A DNA stretch of 25,877 nt from JANPJV01 sp031425695 (GCA_031425695.1 JANPJV010000304.1:1-25877); one strand, 5' to 3'. Shown: positions 1 through 9,668, counted from the first letter of the stretch. A program made the numbers and translations. The notes: a model not told the origin generated them from the sequence alone.

Positions 1-63
1 CGGATCGCACGTGGGCGGGCTGTTGCTACAACGCCTCTAGCAGCCGATGGGTTTTGTTGTGGG

Positions 64-84
64 GCGCGCCGCGCGTTTTTTTTT
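64..84 (+). terminator. Possible weak intrinsic terminator of an upstream gene
   Basis: A short GC-only stem (GCGC, loop GCC, GCGC) is followed at once by G and nine T residues, then more T-rich sequence. The stem is only four base pairs, so the call rests mainly on the T run. It would end a plus-strand transcript entering from left of the window. The rest of the first 176 bases shows no gene; it holds a GCACTCCAAA motif at 133-142 that matches one end of the inverted repeat at 22143-22231. Confidence 0.3.
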
Positions 85-176
85 GTTTCCGTTTTTGTTT
101 TATCATCACAACCAAACGGGGCGCACCGCCCCGCACTCCAAATTACCCCCACCCGGCTATCATGCGCGGCCTCGCT

Positions 177-250
177 GCCCCCGTAGCTCAGATGGATAGA
201 GCGTCCCCCTCCTAAGGGGAAGGTCGCACGTTCGAATCGTGTCGGGGGCG
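177..250 (+). tRNA. tRNA-Arg (anticodon CCT)
   Basis: A full cloverleaf can be folded by eye. The acceptor stem is GCCCCCG (177-183) with CGGGGGC (243-249), discriminator G250. The D stem is GCTC/GAGC, the anticodon stem TCCCC/GGGGA, and the seven-base loop CTCCTAA puts CCT at 211-213. The T arm is GCACG/CGTGT with loop TTCGAAT. Anticodon CCT reads the arginine codon AGG. CCA is not encoded: the bases after the discriminator are CTT, so the tail must be added by tRNA nucleotidyltransferase. A TATCAT at 158-163 is a plausible -10 box, without a clear -35. Confidence 0.97.
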
Positions 251-325
251 CTTTCGCCGCGCAAGCTGGCGACATCACGATCACCCACGCAATCGCGGGC
301 CCAATGGTCCGTCAGGAGCTTCAAC

Positions 326-1861
326 ATGATCCCCACTGAACTCACCGCCCTCGGCCTCGCTGCCGACAACAGCGGCACTTACCTTGGCAACGGCGAGTGG
401 TCGTCGACCCAGGACGCGGGCACGCTGACCTCGATCGATCCCGCCAATGGCGAAGTGATCGGGCGCACTTATGCGTCCAGCCGCGCCGACTACGAGACCA
501 TCATGGCGCGCGCCACCGAGTCTTTCCGGACCTGGCGGACGACGCCGGCCCCTCGGCGCGGTGAGGCCGTGCGCCTGTGCGCGAACGCGCTGCGCGCGCA
601 CAAGGACGCACTCGGGTCGCTGGTCTCGCTGGAGATGGGCAAGATCAAGGCCGAGGGCGATGGCGAAGTCCAGGAGATGATCGACATTGCCGACTTCGCG
701 GTCGGCCTCTCGCGCCAGCTCTACGGCAACACCATGCCGTCCGAGCGCCCGGGCCATCGGATGAGCGAGCAGTGGCAGCCGCTCGGGATCGTCGGCGTCA
801 TCAGTGCCTTCAACTTTCCGGTCGCGGTGTGGAGCTGGAATGCATTCCTGGCGGCCGTCTGTGGTGACATCACCATCTGGAAGCCGTCGCCGAAGACGCC
901 GCTGTGCGCGATTGCGTCCATGAAGATCTGCAACGAGGTCCTGCGCGAGGCGGGCTTCCCCGACATCTTCTTCTTGTTCAATGACGCCGGCAACGAGATC
1001 GCCCAGACCTTCGTCGACGATCACCGCATCCCGCTGATCAGCTTCACCGGCTCCACCCACGTCGGCCGCATGGTCGGCGAGCGCGTCGCCCGGCGCATGG
1101 GCCGCAGCCTGCTCGAGCTCGGCGGCAACAACGCCATCATCGTCGACAGCACGGCCGACCTGAAGCTCGCGATCCCGGCCATCGTGTTTGGTGCGGTGGG
1201 CACCGCCGGCCAGCGCTGCACCACCACGCGCCGTCTGATCGTCCAGCGCAGCATCCTGGATGACGTGACGCAGAAGTTGCTCAGCGCCTACGGCCAGGTC
1301 GAAAAGCGCATCGGTGATCCGCTGGTGAGTGGGACGCTGATGGGTCCGCTCATCGACCAGCATGCGGTCAAGCGCTTCGTCGAGACCGTAGAGCAGGCCA
1401 AAGCGGCCGGCGGCGAAGTCCTGTGTGGTGGCCGCGCACTCAACGATCGCCCCGGCAACTACGTGCTGCCGACCATCATCGGCGGCGTCGACCCGAGCAA
1501 CACCGTCATCCAGACCGAAACCTTCGCCCCGATCCTCTATGTCATGCCCTTCGACACGCTCGAAGAAGCATTCGCCATCCAGAACGGCGTGCCGCAGGGA
1601 TTGTCGTCGTCCATCTTCACGACCGATGTGCGCCACGCCGAGCGATTCCTCTCGGCCGCGGGTTCCGACTGCGGCATCGCCAACGTCAACATCGGCACTT
1701 CGGGCGCAGAAATTGGCGGAGCTTTCGGTGGCGAAAAGGAAACCGGCGGTGGCCGCGAATCCGGGTCGGATGCGTGGAAGGTGTACATGCGCCGCCAGTC
1801 GAACACGGTCAATTACTCTGACCAGCTGCCGCTGGCGCAGGGGATCAAGTTCGATTTTTGA
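326..1861 (+). CDS. amaB: ALDH7-family aldehyde dehydrogenase (aminoadipate semialdehyde / piperideine-6-carboxylate dehydrogenase)
   Basis: NAD-dependent oxidation of L-2-aminoadipate 6-semialdehyde to 2-aminoadipate in lysine breakdown is the known role of this family (antiquitin/ALDH7A1; AmaB in Pseudomonas). The 511-residue product has the ALDH landmarks: ISAFNFP with Asn163, Lys186 of the cofactor site, FTGST at 240-244, general base Glu264 in LELGGNNA, and nucleophile Cys298 in GTAGQRCTT. The ELGGNNAII and GQRCTTTRR contexts and the C-terminal GGEKETGGGRESGSDAWK segment are typical of ALDH7 rather than other ALDH classes. The reading frame is open further upstream, into the tRNA, but the ATG at 326 is preceded by AGGAG seven bases away and the earlier codons resemble no family N-terminus. 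The gene begins 75 bases after the tRNA with no visible terminator between. The substrate is inferred from the family; no other lysine gene is in view. Confidence 0.9.
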   Translation: MIPTELTALGLAADNSGTYLGNGEWSSTQDAGTLTSIDPANGEVIGRTYASSRADYETIMARATESFRTWRTTPAPRRGEAVRLCANALRAHKDALGSLVSLEMGKIKAEGDGEVQEMIDIADFAVGLSRQLYGNTMPSERPGHRMSEQWQPLGIVGVISAFNFPVAVWSWNAFLAAVCGDITIWKPSPKTPLCAIASMKICNEVLREAGFPDIFFLFNDAGNEIAQTFVDDHRIPLISFTGSTHVGRMVGERVARRMGRSLLELGGNNAIIVDSTADLKLAIPAIVFGAVGTAGQRCTTTRRLIVQRSILDDVTQKLLSAYGQVEKRIGDPLVSGTLMGPLIDQHAVKRFVETVEQAKAAGGEVLCGGRALNDRPGNYVLPTIIGGVDPSNTVIQTETFAPILYVMPFDTLEEAFAIQNGVPQGLSSSIFTTDVRHAERFLSAAGSDCGIANVNIGTSGAEIGGAFGGEKETGGGRESGSDAWKVYMRRQSNTVNYSDQLPLAQGIKFDF

Positions 1862-1875
1862 GCTGTGCGTTTTAC

Positions 1876-1994
1876 GTGGGTTCGGACCTTGGTGGGTTCG
1901 GACCTTTGTGGGTTCGGACCTTGGTGGGTTCGGACCTTGTCCGAACGCTTTACATGGGATCAGCAAAAAGCGTCCGGACAAGGTCCGGACCCAC
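1876..1994. repeat. Family A inverted repeat (copy A1) with four tandem 16-base units
   Basis: The right arm (1966-1994) reads AAAAGCGTCC, a 13-base core GGACAAGGTCCGG and ACCCAC; the left arm (1924-1951) is its near-perfect complement. The arms are separated by about 14 bases. The left end is expanded: GTGGGTTCGGACCTT occurs four times at 16-base intervals (1876, 1892, 1908, 1924). The element fills the gap between the convergent aldehyde dehydrogenase and sufS, so a folded transcript could end transcription from either side. Related copies lie at 9579, 21428 and 25771. Confidence 0.85.
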
Positions 1995-2003
1995 ACAAGC
2001 GCG

Positions 2004-3236
2004 TCAAGCCAGCATCATGCGGACTTTCGCCAACGCCGCCAGGAACGTATCCACTTCCTCGGCGGTGTTGTAGAACGCCAATGACGCCCGCAGGGTCGCG
2101 CTGACCCCGAAGCGTTGCATCAACGGATGCGCGCAGTGCTGGCCGGAGCGCACGGCGATGCCCTCGAGGTCGAGCAGCATGGCGAGGTCGGTGGCGTGCG
2201 CGCCGTCGACCACGAAGCTGTAGACCGGCACGCGCACGGACGCATCCCCGATCACGCGCAATCCCGGGATCGCTTTCAAGCCGAGCAGCAGGCGCGCGCC
2301 AAGGGCGTGCTCGTGCGCCGCCAGTGCTGGCAGATCGTGCGCGCTGAACCAGGCGATCGCCGCAGCCAGACCCACGAAGCCCGCGATGTTCGGCGTGCCA
2401 GCCTCGAAGCGGCGCGGCGGCGCGGCGTAGACGGTGCCGTCGAAGCTGACTTGTTCGATCATCTCGCCACCACCGCTGACCGGGCTCATCGCGTCGAGCA
2501 GCTCGTAGCGACCCCAGAGGGCGCCGGTGCCGGTCGGGCCGAACAATTTGTGGCCGGTGAAGCAATAGAAATCGCAGCCAAGCGCGGCCACGTCGACGGG
2601 AAAATGCGGCACGGCCTGCGAGCCATCGACGAGCAGCGGAATCCTTCGTGCGCGCGTTGCAGCGGCGATCGCGGCCACGGGATTGATCGTGCCCAGCACA
2701 TTCGAAACATGGGCGATGCCAACCAGGCGCGTGCGCTCAGTGATGAGCGCGAGCAGCGCGCCAAGGTCGAGACTGCCGTCGTCGAGGATCGGCGCAACCT
2801 TCAGTACTGCGCCAGTCTGCGCGCACAGCAGCTGCCACGGGACGATGTTGGCGTGGTGCTCCATCCAGCTGACCAGGATCTCGTCGCCGGGTTGCAGCCG
2901 CGCGCGCAGATAACCTTGCGCGACGAGGTTGATTGCCGCGGTGGTGCCGCTGGTGAGCACGATTTCACGCGCTTCCGGCGCGCCGATGAAGCCGGCAATG
3001 CTGACGCGAGCGCTTTCGAATAAGGCCGTTGCTTCCTCGGAGAGCGTATGCACCGCGCGAGCCACGTTGGCGTTGTGCGCGGCATAGAAATTGGAGACCG
3101 CATCGATGACCGTTTGCGGCTTCTGCGAGGTATTCGCATTGTCGAAGTAGATCAATGGCTTGCCATTGACCTGCCGGCCCAGGATCGGAAAGTCGGCGCG
3201 GATCCGGGCCAGCGCCGGCAAATCGAGCAAGCTCAC
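2004..3236 (-). CDS. sufS: Cysteine desulfurase SufS
   Basis: PLP enzyme that takes sulfur from L-cysteine as a persulfide and feeds it to the SufBCD scaffold for iron-sulfur cluster assembly. The 410-residue product is normal length for group II desulfurases. Seen: substrate/PLP histidines in WMEHHAN (124-130), Asp204 and Gln207 in VDGSQAVPH, the PLP Schiff-base Lys230 in FTGHKLFGPTG, and the catalytic Cys368 in RSGQHCAHPLM. A small departure from the usual family text is NANTSQKP where NAATSQKP is common. The start is GTG; its GTGA overlaps the sufD stop by four bases, indicating translational coupling. It is the last gene of the suf operon, and the downstream gap is filled by a family A repeat. 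No sufE or sufU follows inside the window, so the sulfur-transfer partner must be elsewhere. Confidence 0.96.
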   Translation of the reverse strand: MSLLDLPALARIRADFPILGRQVNGKPLIYFDNANTSQKPQTVIDAVSNFYAAHNANVARAVHTLSEEATALFESARVSIAGFIGAPEAREIVLTSGTTAAINLVAQGYLRARLQPGDEILVSWMEHHANIVPWQLLCAQTGAVLKVAPILDDGSLDLGALLALITERTRLVGIAHVSNVLGTINPVAAIAAATRARRIPLLVDGSQAVPHFPVDVAALGCDFYCFTGHKLFGPTGTGALWGRYELLDAMSPVSGGGEMIEQVSFDGTVYAAPPRRFEAGTPNIAGFVGLAAAIAWFSAHDLPALAAHEHALGARLLLGLKAIPGLRVIGDASVRVPVYSFVVDGAHATDLAMLLDLEGIAVRSGQHCAHPLMQRFGVSATLRASLAFYNTAEEVDTFLAALAKVRMMLA

Positions 3237-4503
3237 GCCTCGCTGCCCGCTGTCGTGATTTCGGGCAGGTGCGCAATCACCCTGGCCTCGATTTCCTCGC
3301 GCAGGCTATCGGGCTTGATGTCGCGCAGTGCCTCGGCGCAGAACGCAACCGTCAGCATGCGCCGCGCAAGCGACTCCGGCAGGCCACGCGAACGCAGGTA
3401 GAACAACGCGCGCTCGTCGAGGCGGCCGACCGTCGCGCCATGGCTGCACTGCACTTCATCTGCCTCGATGATGAGCTCGGGCTTGGCGTCGATTTCTGCA
3501 TGCGGCGAGAGCAGGAGGTTGGCCGTCTTGAGGTGGGCCTTGGTGCCGTCCGCGCCCGGCCGCACCGCAATCGCACCGTCGAAAATTGCTCGCGCCCTGC
3601 CCTGCGCGACGCCCTTCCAAAGCGTGCGCGAGGAAGCGCCACCGACGCCATGGTCAATCGCGAGCTGGGTATCGAGATGCTGGCGACCGCTCAGTGCAAA
3701 CACACCGTTGGACGTGAGCTCGGCCTGCGCGCCGTCGAGCGCGAACCGAAGATCGTGACGCGTCCATTGGCCACCAAGCTCGACCGCATGGTGGGTGATA
3801 CGACTGTCGCTGCCGAGCGCGAATTCAGTGCGTTGGATCGTTCGCGCGGCCTGGCCCGTCTCCTGCAAGCGCAGCCAATCGAGCTCGGCCTCGAGATCGA
3901 GACGCACCTGCAGCCAGAAATTACATAGCCCACTCGCCGCGGCGCTGCCACGCCAATGCTCGAGGATGTTGATACGCGCACCGGCGTGCAGATGCAGGAT
4001 CACCCGACATTGCGCGAGCCCGATCACATCGTGCAGCAGTTCCAGGGAGTGCCTGCCAGCGACCACTCGATCTACTTCGACCAGCAGCACCTGGCGTGCA
4101 TCGGCCGCGTTCAGCCAGGCGAACGCGGCACTGCGATCGTCGTCCGACGGCAGCCAAAGGTTGGCGAGGCGTGCCGACATGGAAGCACTCGCGAGCAGCT
4201 GGATGCGCACACCGGACGGCGGTGCCTCGGGCAGTTCCCACTGACCACCTCGCAGCCGCGCCAGGCAACTGTCGACGCCGGGCAGCGCGGCGTGGGAAGC
4301 CAGGTCGGAACCGAGCGGCGCTGCCGCAGGCACCAGGTTTTCGAGGCCGCGCAGCGGGCTGTAGCGCCAACTTTCCTCTCGCGTATCCGGCAAGCCGAGC
4401 TCGATAAAGCGCCCGCGCGCCTGGTGACTCAGCTCGCGCAAGCCGACCGGCGCCGTACTTGGATCCGGCAGGCTCAGCGCCAGCCTTGCAGCCAGGGCCT
4501 CAC

Positions 4504-4507
<4 letters not shown>
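3233..4507 (-). CDS. sufD: Fe-S cluster assembly protein SufD
   Basis: Subunit of the cytosolic SufBC2D scaffold that builds [4Fe-4S] clusters and aids iron entry. The 424-residue product ends with the SufB/SufD core signature: CSHGATVGRLDE near 354-365 and YLRSRGLPES just after, including the conserved His356 that corresponds to the functionally important SufD histidine. An N-terminal helical region with EESWRY (near 45-50) is also typical. The frame stays open 33 bases further upstream, but the ATG used here overlaps the sufC stop as ATGA, and the extra 11 residues look unrelated to the family. The downstream end overlaps sufS by four bases (GTGA). SufD sequences vary widely between species; the placement between sufC and sufS supports the call. 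Confidence 0.95.
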
Positions 4508-5268
<761 letters not shown>

Positions 5269-5270
5269 TG

Positions 5271-5774
5271 TCAGTCCAGTTTTCGTTGTGTTTCACGGCG
5301 CGCCAATGCCACTGGCACGCCGAGCTCTTCTAGGTCGGCGAGATCGCGCAGTCGGTTACTCGCAAGCTTGGCCTTGACCAAGTCTTCCCGACAGATTACC
5401 GAGACCGGAGTGCCACCGAGTGAGGTCTCCGTTCTACGCTTACGCGCAACTGCAAATTCCAATCCCGGTATGTTGGTGAGCAGGTCGATTTTTACCGGCT
5501 CGCGCCCAAGCGTGAGAATGCCGTCAGCCGAGCTCAGTGTCGTTTCACTGTCGCCAACATCATCGAAGCCAAACCGACGCAATACTTCGAGGATGCGAAT
5601 CACGTTCTCCGTCGTCGGCGCCACCCAGAAATCGATATCCCTGGTGTACCGCACGTGGCCATGAGCGGCCAACGCGTAGCCACCGACCAACAGGTACTCA
5701 ACTTGCAGCGCGTTGAGTAGTTGTAAGAACTCGTTCAAGTCTGGGTGGAGCGTGATCCCATCCATGGTGTCCAT
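5271..5774 (-). CDS. MNT-like nucleotidyltransferase inside the suf operon
   Basis: The 167-residue product shows a minimal nucleotidyltransferase core: VGGYALAAHGH (30-40), then RDIDFW with Asp46 and Asp48, and a third acidic residue Asp97 in PVKIDLL. The complete Asp triad suggests catalytic activity, transferring a nucleotide to an unknown target. Such proteins are known as DUF6036/AbiEii-like or MNT-type enzymes, and some are toxins or antitoxins; nothing here decides which. The start at 5774 has GAGG seven bases upstream; a second ATG three codons on is possible. The start lies within the end of the preceding small gene (77-base overlap), and the stop is two bases from the sufC start. 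This tight packing shows co-transcription with suf, though no SUF role is known for the family. Confidence 0.8.
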   Translation of the reverse strand: MDTMDGITLHPDLNEFLQLLNALQVEYLLVGGYALAAHGHVRYTRDIDFWVAPTTENVIRILEVLRRFGFDDVGDSETTLSSADGILTLGREPVKIDLLTNIPGLEFAVARKRRTETSLGGTPVSVICREDLVKAKLASNRLRDLADLEELGVPVALARRETQRKLD

Positions 5775-5901
5775 TGATCAGCCTCAACAGTGCTTGCAAA
5801 CGCTCCGGCATGGACAGCGTCAGGTAGTGCTCATATTCGTGAGGTTCTTCGCCCAATTGAAAAACGCGCACGACCCTTTCCATGCGATCCGACGCAGGCA
5901 T
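5698..5901 (-). CDS. Small protein paired with the nucleotidyltransferase
   Basis: The 67-residue product runs MERVVRVFQLGEEPHEYEHY, then a leucine-rich helix with MPERLQALLRLING (near 31-44), and a basic end PPRLERVLTTTQR. I recall similar short proteins lying directly upstream of nucleotidyltransferase genes of the next gene's type; this is memory of a gene pairing, not a database result. The ATG at 5901 has GAGGAG nine bases upstream and is preferred over a second in-frame ATG at 5883. The overlap with the nucleotidyltransferase gene is 77 bases in another frame. The gene begins about 140 bases after the sufB stop. An antitoxin-like or subunit role for its partner is possible but unproven. 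Confidence 0.7.
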   Translation of the reverse strand: MPASDRMERVVRVFQLGEEPHEYEHYLTLSMPERLQALLRLINGHHGWDHAPPRLERVLTTTQRAAS

Positions 5902-5979
5902 GTTCTTATTCTCCTCGCGGCCGAGACCGCACTCACATCAACTTCGTTGTGTTCATCGCGATCGGTTGCGCCTCATCGG

Positions 5980-6039
5980 GCCCGTCGGCAAAGCCGCCGG
6001 GCGTTCGCGCGAGCGCGCGGCAGTGCCGCGCAAGCGCTC
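5980..6039. other. Two hairpins between sufB and the nucleotidyltransferase cassette
   Basis: The first hairpin (5980-6002) pairs GCCCG-CGGC with GCCG-CGGGC around AAA, with one mismatch. The second (6015-6031) pairs GCGCGGC with GCCGCGC around AGT and may extend outward through GAGC (6011-6014) and GCTC (6036-6039). Both lie just after the sufB stop on the minus strand, without a T run on either strand. They could attenuate transcription or mark an mRNA processing or stabilising point inside the operon. Confidence 0.5.
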
Positions 6040-6043
6040 ACTC

Positions 6044-7522
<1,479 letters not shown>

Positions 7523-7524
7523 GC

Positions 7525-7974
7525 TCACGCGCTCACCGAGGGCAGCCGTACCGACGCGGGTTGCGCGATACGCGCGGGCGTCGCCATCTCGGCCAGTGTC
7601 ATCGCGCGCAAGGCGCTCTCGACGACCTGGTTGATCTTGCGCAGGTTGCTCGAAACCGTGCAGTAATCCTCGCGCCCGCACACCCCCCGGTGAACGCTGC
7701 ACTCGGTCATGCTGAGCGGGCCCTCGATCGCAGCGATGATCTGCGCGACATTGATCTCTGCCGGACTACGCGCGAGCCGATAGCCGCCAGCGACTCCGCG
7801 CGCCGATTGTACGAGCTGCGCATTCGCCAATCGTTTCAACAACTTGGCCACCGTCGGCAGCTCCAGCCGCGAACGCTCGGCGAGCGCCTGCGCACTCGCC
7901 TGCACCGCCGGCCCTTGAGCCAGGCAAGCCATCAGCACGATCGCGTAATCAGCCAGTTTGCTCAGTCGGATCAA
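7525..7974 (-). CDS. Rrf2/IscR-type regulator of the SUF operon
   Basis: First gene of the suf operon and probably its iron-sulfur-sensing regulator. The 149-residue product has the Rrf2 winged helix at the N-terminus (MIRLSKLADYAI, then a recognition helix around SRLELPTVAKLLKRL and the wing GVAGGYRLAR). It also has three cysteines, Cys92, Cys99 and Cys105, spaced like the [2Fe-2S] ligands of IscR. This matches the SUF system Fe-S cluster assembly regulator subfamily. The start must be TTG: an in-frame stop lies seven codons upstream and no ATG or GTG lies between. No Shine-Dalgarno sequence is visible, so translation is probably weak, which suits an autoregulator. An IscR-like site lies 18 bases upstream of the start. 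It could be called sufR-like, but that name is also used for unrelated cyanobacterial regulators, so no symbol is given. Confidence 0.92.
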   Translation of the reverse strand: MIRLSKLADYAIVLMACLAQGPAVQASAQALAERSRLELPTVAKLLKRLANAQLVQSARGVAGGYRLARSPAEINVAQIIAAIEGPLSMTECSVHRGVCGREDYCTVSSNLRKINQVVESALRAMTLAEMATPARIAQPASVRLPSVSA

Positions 7975-7992
7975 AGGAGGCGCAACCCATCA

Positions 7993-8017
7993 ATACAGGA
8001 CTGGAATGGTACCGTAT
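7993..8017. promoter_or_regulatory. IscR type 1-like operator of the suf operon
   Basis: The 25-base site reads ATAC, two bases, GACT, six bases, GT, three bases, then GTAT. By my count it agrees with 18 of 25 positions of the E. coli IscR type 1 consensus (ATASYYGACTRWWWYAGTCRRSTAT, split here as ATASYYGACT / RWWWY / AGTCRRSTAT) in either orientation. It ends 18 bases upstream of the TTG start of the Rrf2 regulator, and TATACG within it is a possible -10 box for the minus strand. This fits autorepression of the operon by the cluster-bound regulator. The consensus is from memory of the E. coli literature; binding here is inferred. Confidence 0.5.
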
Positions 8018-8031
8018 AGGGGTGCGCATTG

Positions 8032-8121
8032 GTAGGTCATGTTGCCCGCGAAGCGGGCTACTTGACGGCACTTGCGTGGGAAAGCGTCAAGTAGCCAGCT
8101 TTCGCTGGCAACATGACCTAC
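8032..8121. repeat. Family B cloverleaf-like inverted repeat (copy B1)
   Basis: The outer arms GTAGGTCATGTTGCC and GGCAACATGACCTAC are a perfect 15-base inverted repeat. Inside, GGCTACTTGACG (8056-8067) pairs with CGTCAAGTAGCC (8085-8096). Between outer and inner stems each side has its own small hairpin: CCCGC-GAA-GCGGG on the left and CCAGC-TTTC-GCTGG on the right. The whole folds into a four-way, cloverleaf-like shape. It lies between the end of fumC and the suf promoter, both transcribed leftward, and could separate the two units. A second copy is at 14144. Confidence 0.85.
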
Positions 8122-8143
8122 GAAGGCAACAAGGCGCACGCAA

Positions 8144-9535
8144 TCACCCCGCCGCACCGCCCGTACTCACCTTCCCCTCCGCCAACGCCCGCGGATCGAG
8201 CAGGCGTTCGAGTTCGGCGCGGGGGATGCTGGTCATTTCCGCGACGACGTCGATGATCGGGCGGCCCTCGGCGTAGGCGCGTTTGGCGCAGGCGGCGGCG
8301 AGATCGTAGCCGATGACGGAATTGAGCGCGGTGACCAGGATCGGGTTGCGGCTCAGCGCGTCCGCGACACGGTCCTGTCGAACCTTGAGCGACGCAATCG
8401 ACCTTCCGAGCAGCGGCGCGACCGCCGCCAGCAAGTTGATGCTCTCGATCAGGTTGCGCGCGATCAGCGGCAGCATCACATTGAGCTGGAAATTGCCGGA
8501 CTGGCCGGCGACGGTGATCGCGACGTCGTTGCCGATGACCTGGGCAGCCACCATGCAGGTGGCTTCGGCAATCACCGGATTGACCTTGCCGGGCATGATC
8601 GACGAGCCGGGTTGCAGGGCGGTGAGCTCGATCTCGCCGAGACCCGCGAGCGGGCCTGAGTTCATCCAGCGCAGGTCGTTGGCGATCTTCATGAGCGCGC
8701 ACGCCAGCGTCCTCAGCTGACCCGAGAGCTCGACACATTCGTCCTTGGCGGCGATGCCTTCAAAGAGATTGTCGGCTTGCACGAAACTGATGTGCAGCTC
8801 CCTGGCCAGCTCCGTGCAGACGCCGCGCCCAAAGTTGGCGTGTGCGTTGATGCCAGTGCCGATCGCGGTGCCGCCGATGGGCAGCCGCTGCACGCGTCGC
8901 AGGCTGTCGGCGAGGCGCTCACGCGCGCTCTTGAGCTGTGCGGCCCAGGCACCGAACTCCTGGCCGAAAGTCATCGGCATCGCGTCCATCAGATGGGTGC
9001 GACCGGTCTTCACGACGTCGGAGAGCTCAGCGGCGCGCGTCCTTATCGTGTCTTCGAGCCGACGCAGCGCCGGCATCAGCTCGGTGTGCACGAGGGTCGC
9101 GGCAGCCACCTGGATCGCCGCCGGGATCACGTCGTTGGAGGACTGGCTCGCATTGACGTGATCGTTCGGGTGTACCGCCCGGTTGAGCTGGCGCGACGCC
9201 AGCGTCGCGATCACCTCGTTCGCATTCATGTTGCTGGAGGTGCCGGAACCGGTCTGGAAGACGTCGATCGGGAAAGCCTGGTCATGGCTGCCGGAAGCGA
9301 CCTCCTTGGCGGCCCCACAGATGGCCATGGCGATGATCGGATCGATGACCCCGAGCTCGCCGTTGACCGTGGCTGCCGCCGCCTTGATCGACGCCAGCGC
9401 CGAAATGAACTCGGCGGGCATGCGCTGGCCGCTGATCATGAAATTCATCAACGCGCGCTGTGTCTGTGCCCCCCACAGCGCATCCGCGGGAATCTCGACC
9501 TCGCCCATGCTGTCTTTTTCGATGCGGCGGGACAT
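8144..9535 (-). CDS. fumC: Class II fumarate hydratase FumC
   Basis: Iron-independent fumarase of the TCA cycle, interconverting fumarate and L-malate. The 463-residue product is full length. Seen: TGSGTSSNMNANEV (95-108), SSNDVIP (132-138), KTGRTHLMDAMP (176-187) with His181, and the superfamily signature GSSIMPGKVNP (310-320) with the catalytic serine loop. The N-terminal MSRRIEKDSMGEVEIPADALWG and GAQTQRA text is typical of fumarases rather than aspartase or argininosuccinate lyase. The ATG has GGAG seven bases upstream. An oxygen-stable, cluster-free fumarase beside the SUF operon is a sensible pairing under oxidative stress, but nothing in the sequence shows shared control; a family B repeat separates them. 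Confidence 0.96.
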   Translation of the reverse strand: MSRRIEKDSMGEVEIPADALWGAQTQRALMNFMISGQRMPAEFISALASIKAAAATVNGELGVIDPIIAMAICGAAKEVASGSHDQAFPIDVFQTGSGTSSNMNANEVIATLASRQLNRAVHPNDHVNASQSSNDVIPAAIQVAAATLVHTELMPALRRLEDTIRTRAAELSDVVKTGRTHLMDAMPMTFGQEFGAWAAQLKSARERLADSLRRVQRLPIGGTAIGTGINAHANFGRGVCTELARELHISFVQADNLFEGIAAKDECVELSGQLRTLACALMKIANDLRWMNSGPLAGLGEIELTALQPGSSIMPGKVNPVIAEATCMVAAQVIGNDVAITVAGQSGNFQLNVMLPLIARNLIESINLLAAVAPLLGRSIASLKVRQDRVADALSRNPILVTALNSVIGYDLAAACAKRAYAEGRPIIDVVAEMTSIPRAELERLLDPRALAEGKVSTGGAAG

Positions 9536-9578
9536 GGGCGGGCTCCAGAACAGTCAGTTGAAAGGCTAGCAGTACGCG

Positions 9579-9668
9579 GGGTCTCGCGGCGCGCGGACGC
9601 TTTTCCCGCGGAGTACCAGCGTCCGCGCACAGCGCAGACCCACCAAGGTCAAAAGCGTCCGCCCGCGC
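9579..9668. repeat. Family A inverted repeat (copy A3, variant core)
   Basis: The right arm (9618-9644) reads AGCGTCC, then GCGCACAGCGCAG and ACCCACC; the left arm (9579-9604) is a diverged complement, GGGTCT...GCGCGGACGCTTTT. A further partial arm AAAAGCGTCC follows at 9651. The outer bases match copies A1 and A2, but the 13-base core is different. It sits in the divergent gap between fumC and leucine dehydrogenase. The remaining gap to 9788 holds a TATGCT (9669) and a hairpin TGCACC/GGTGCA (9683-9699), both of uncertain meaning. Confidence 0.7.

Noticed and set aside
1876..1938. Tandem 16-base units considered as a CRISPR array
   Set aside because: Units are separated by one base, not by unique 30-40 base spacers, and no cas gene is near.
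281..1996. Open frame of 571 codons opposite the aldehyde dehydrogenase gene
   Set aside because: It is the antisense shadow of a GC-rich gene; its product is compositionally odd (Arg/Ala/Asp-rich), matches no family and runs into the family A repeat, whereas the plus strand carries intact catalytic motifs.
5271..5901. Calling the nucleotidyltransferase pair a proven toxin-antitoxin system
   Set aside because: The enzyme core is clear, but nothing in the sequence shows toxicity or neutralisation; several families with this core are not toxins.
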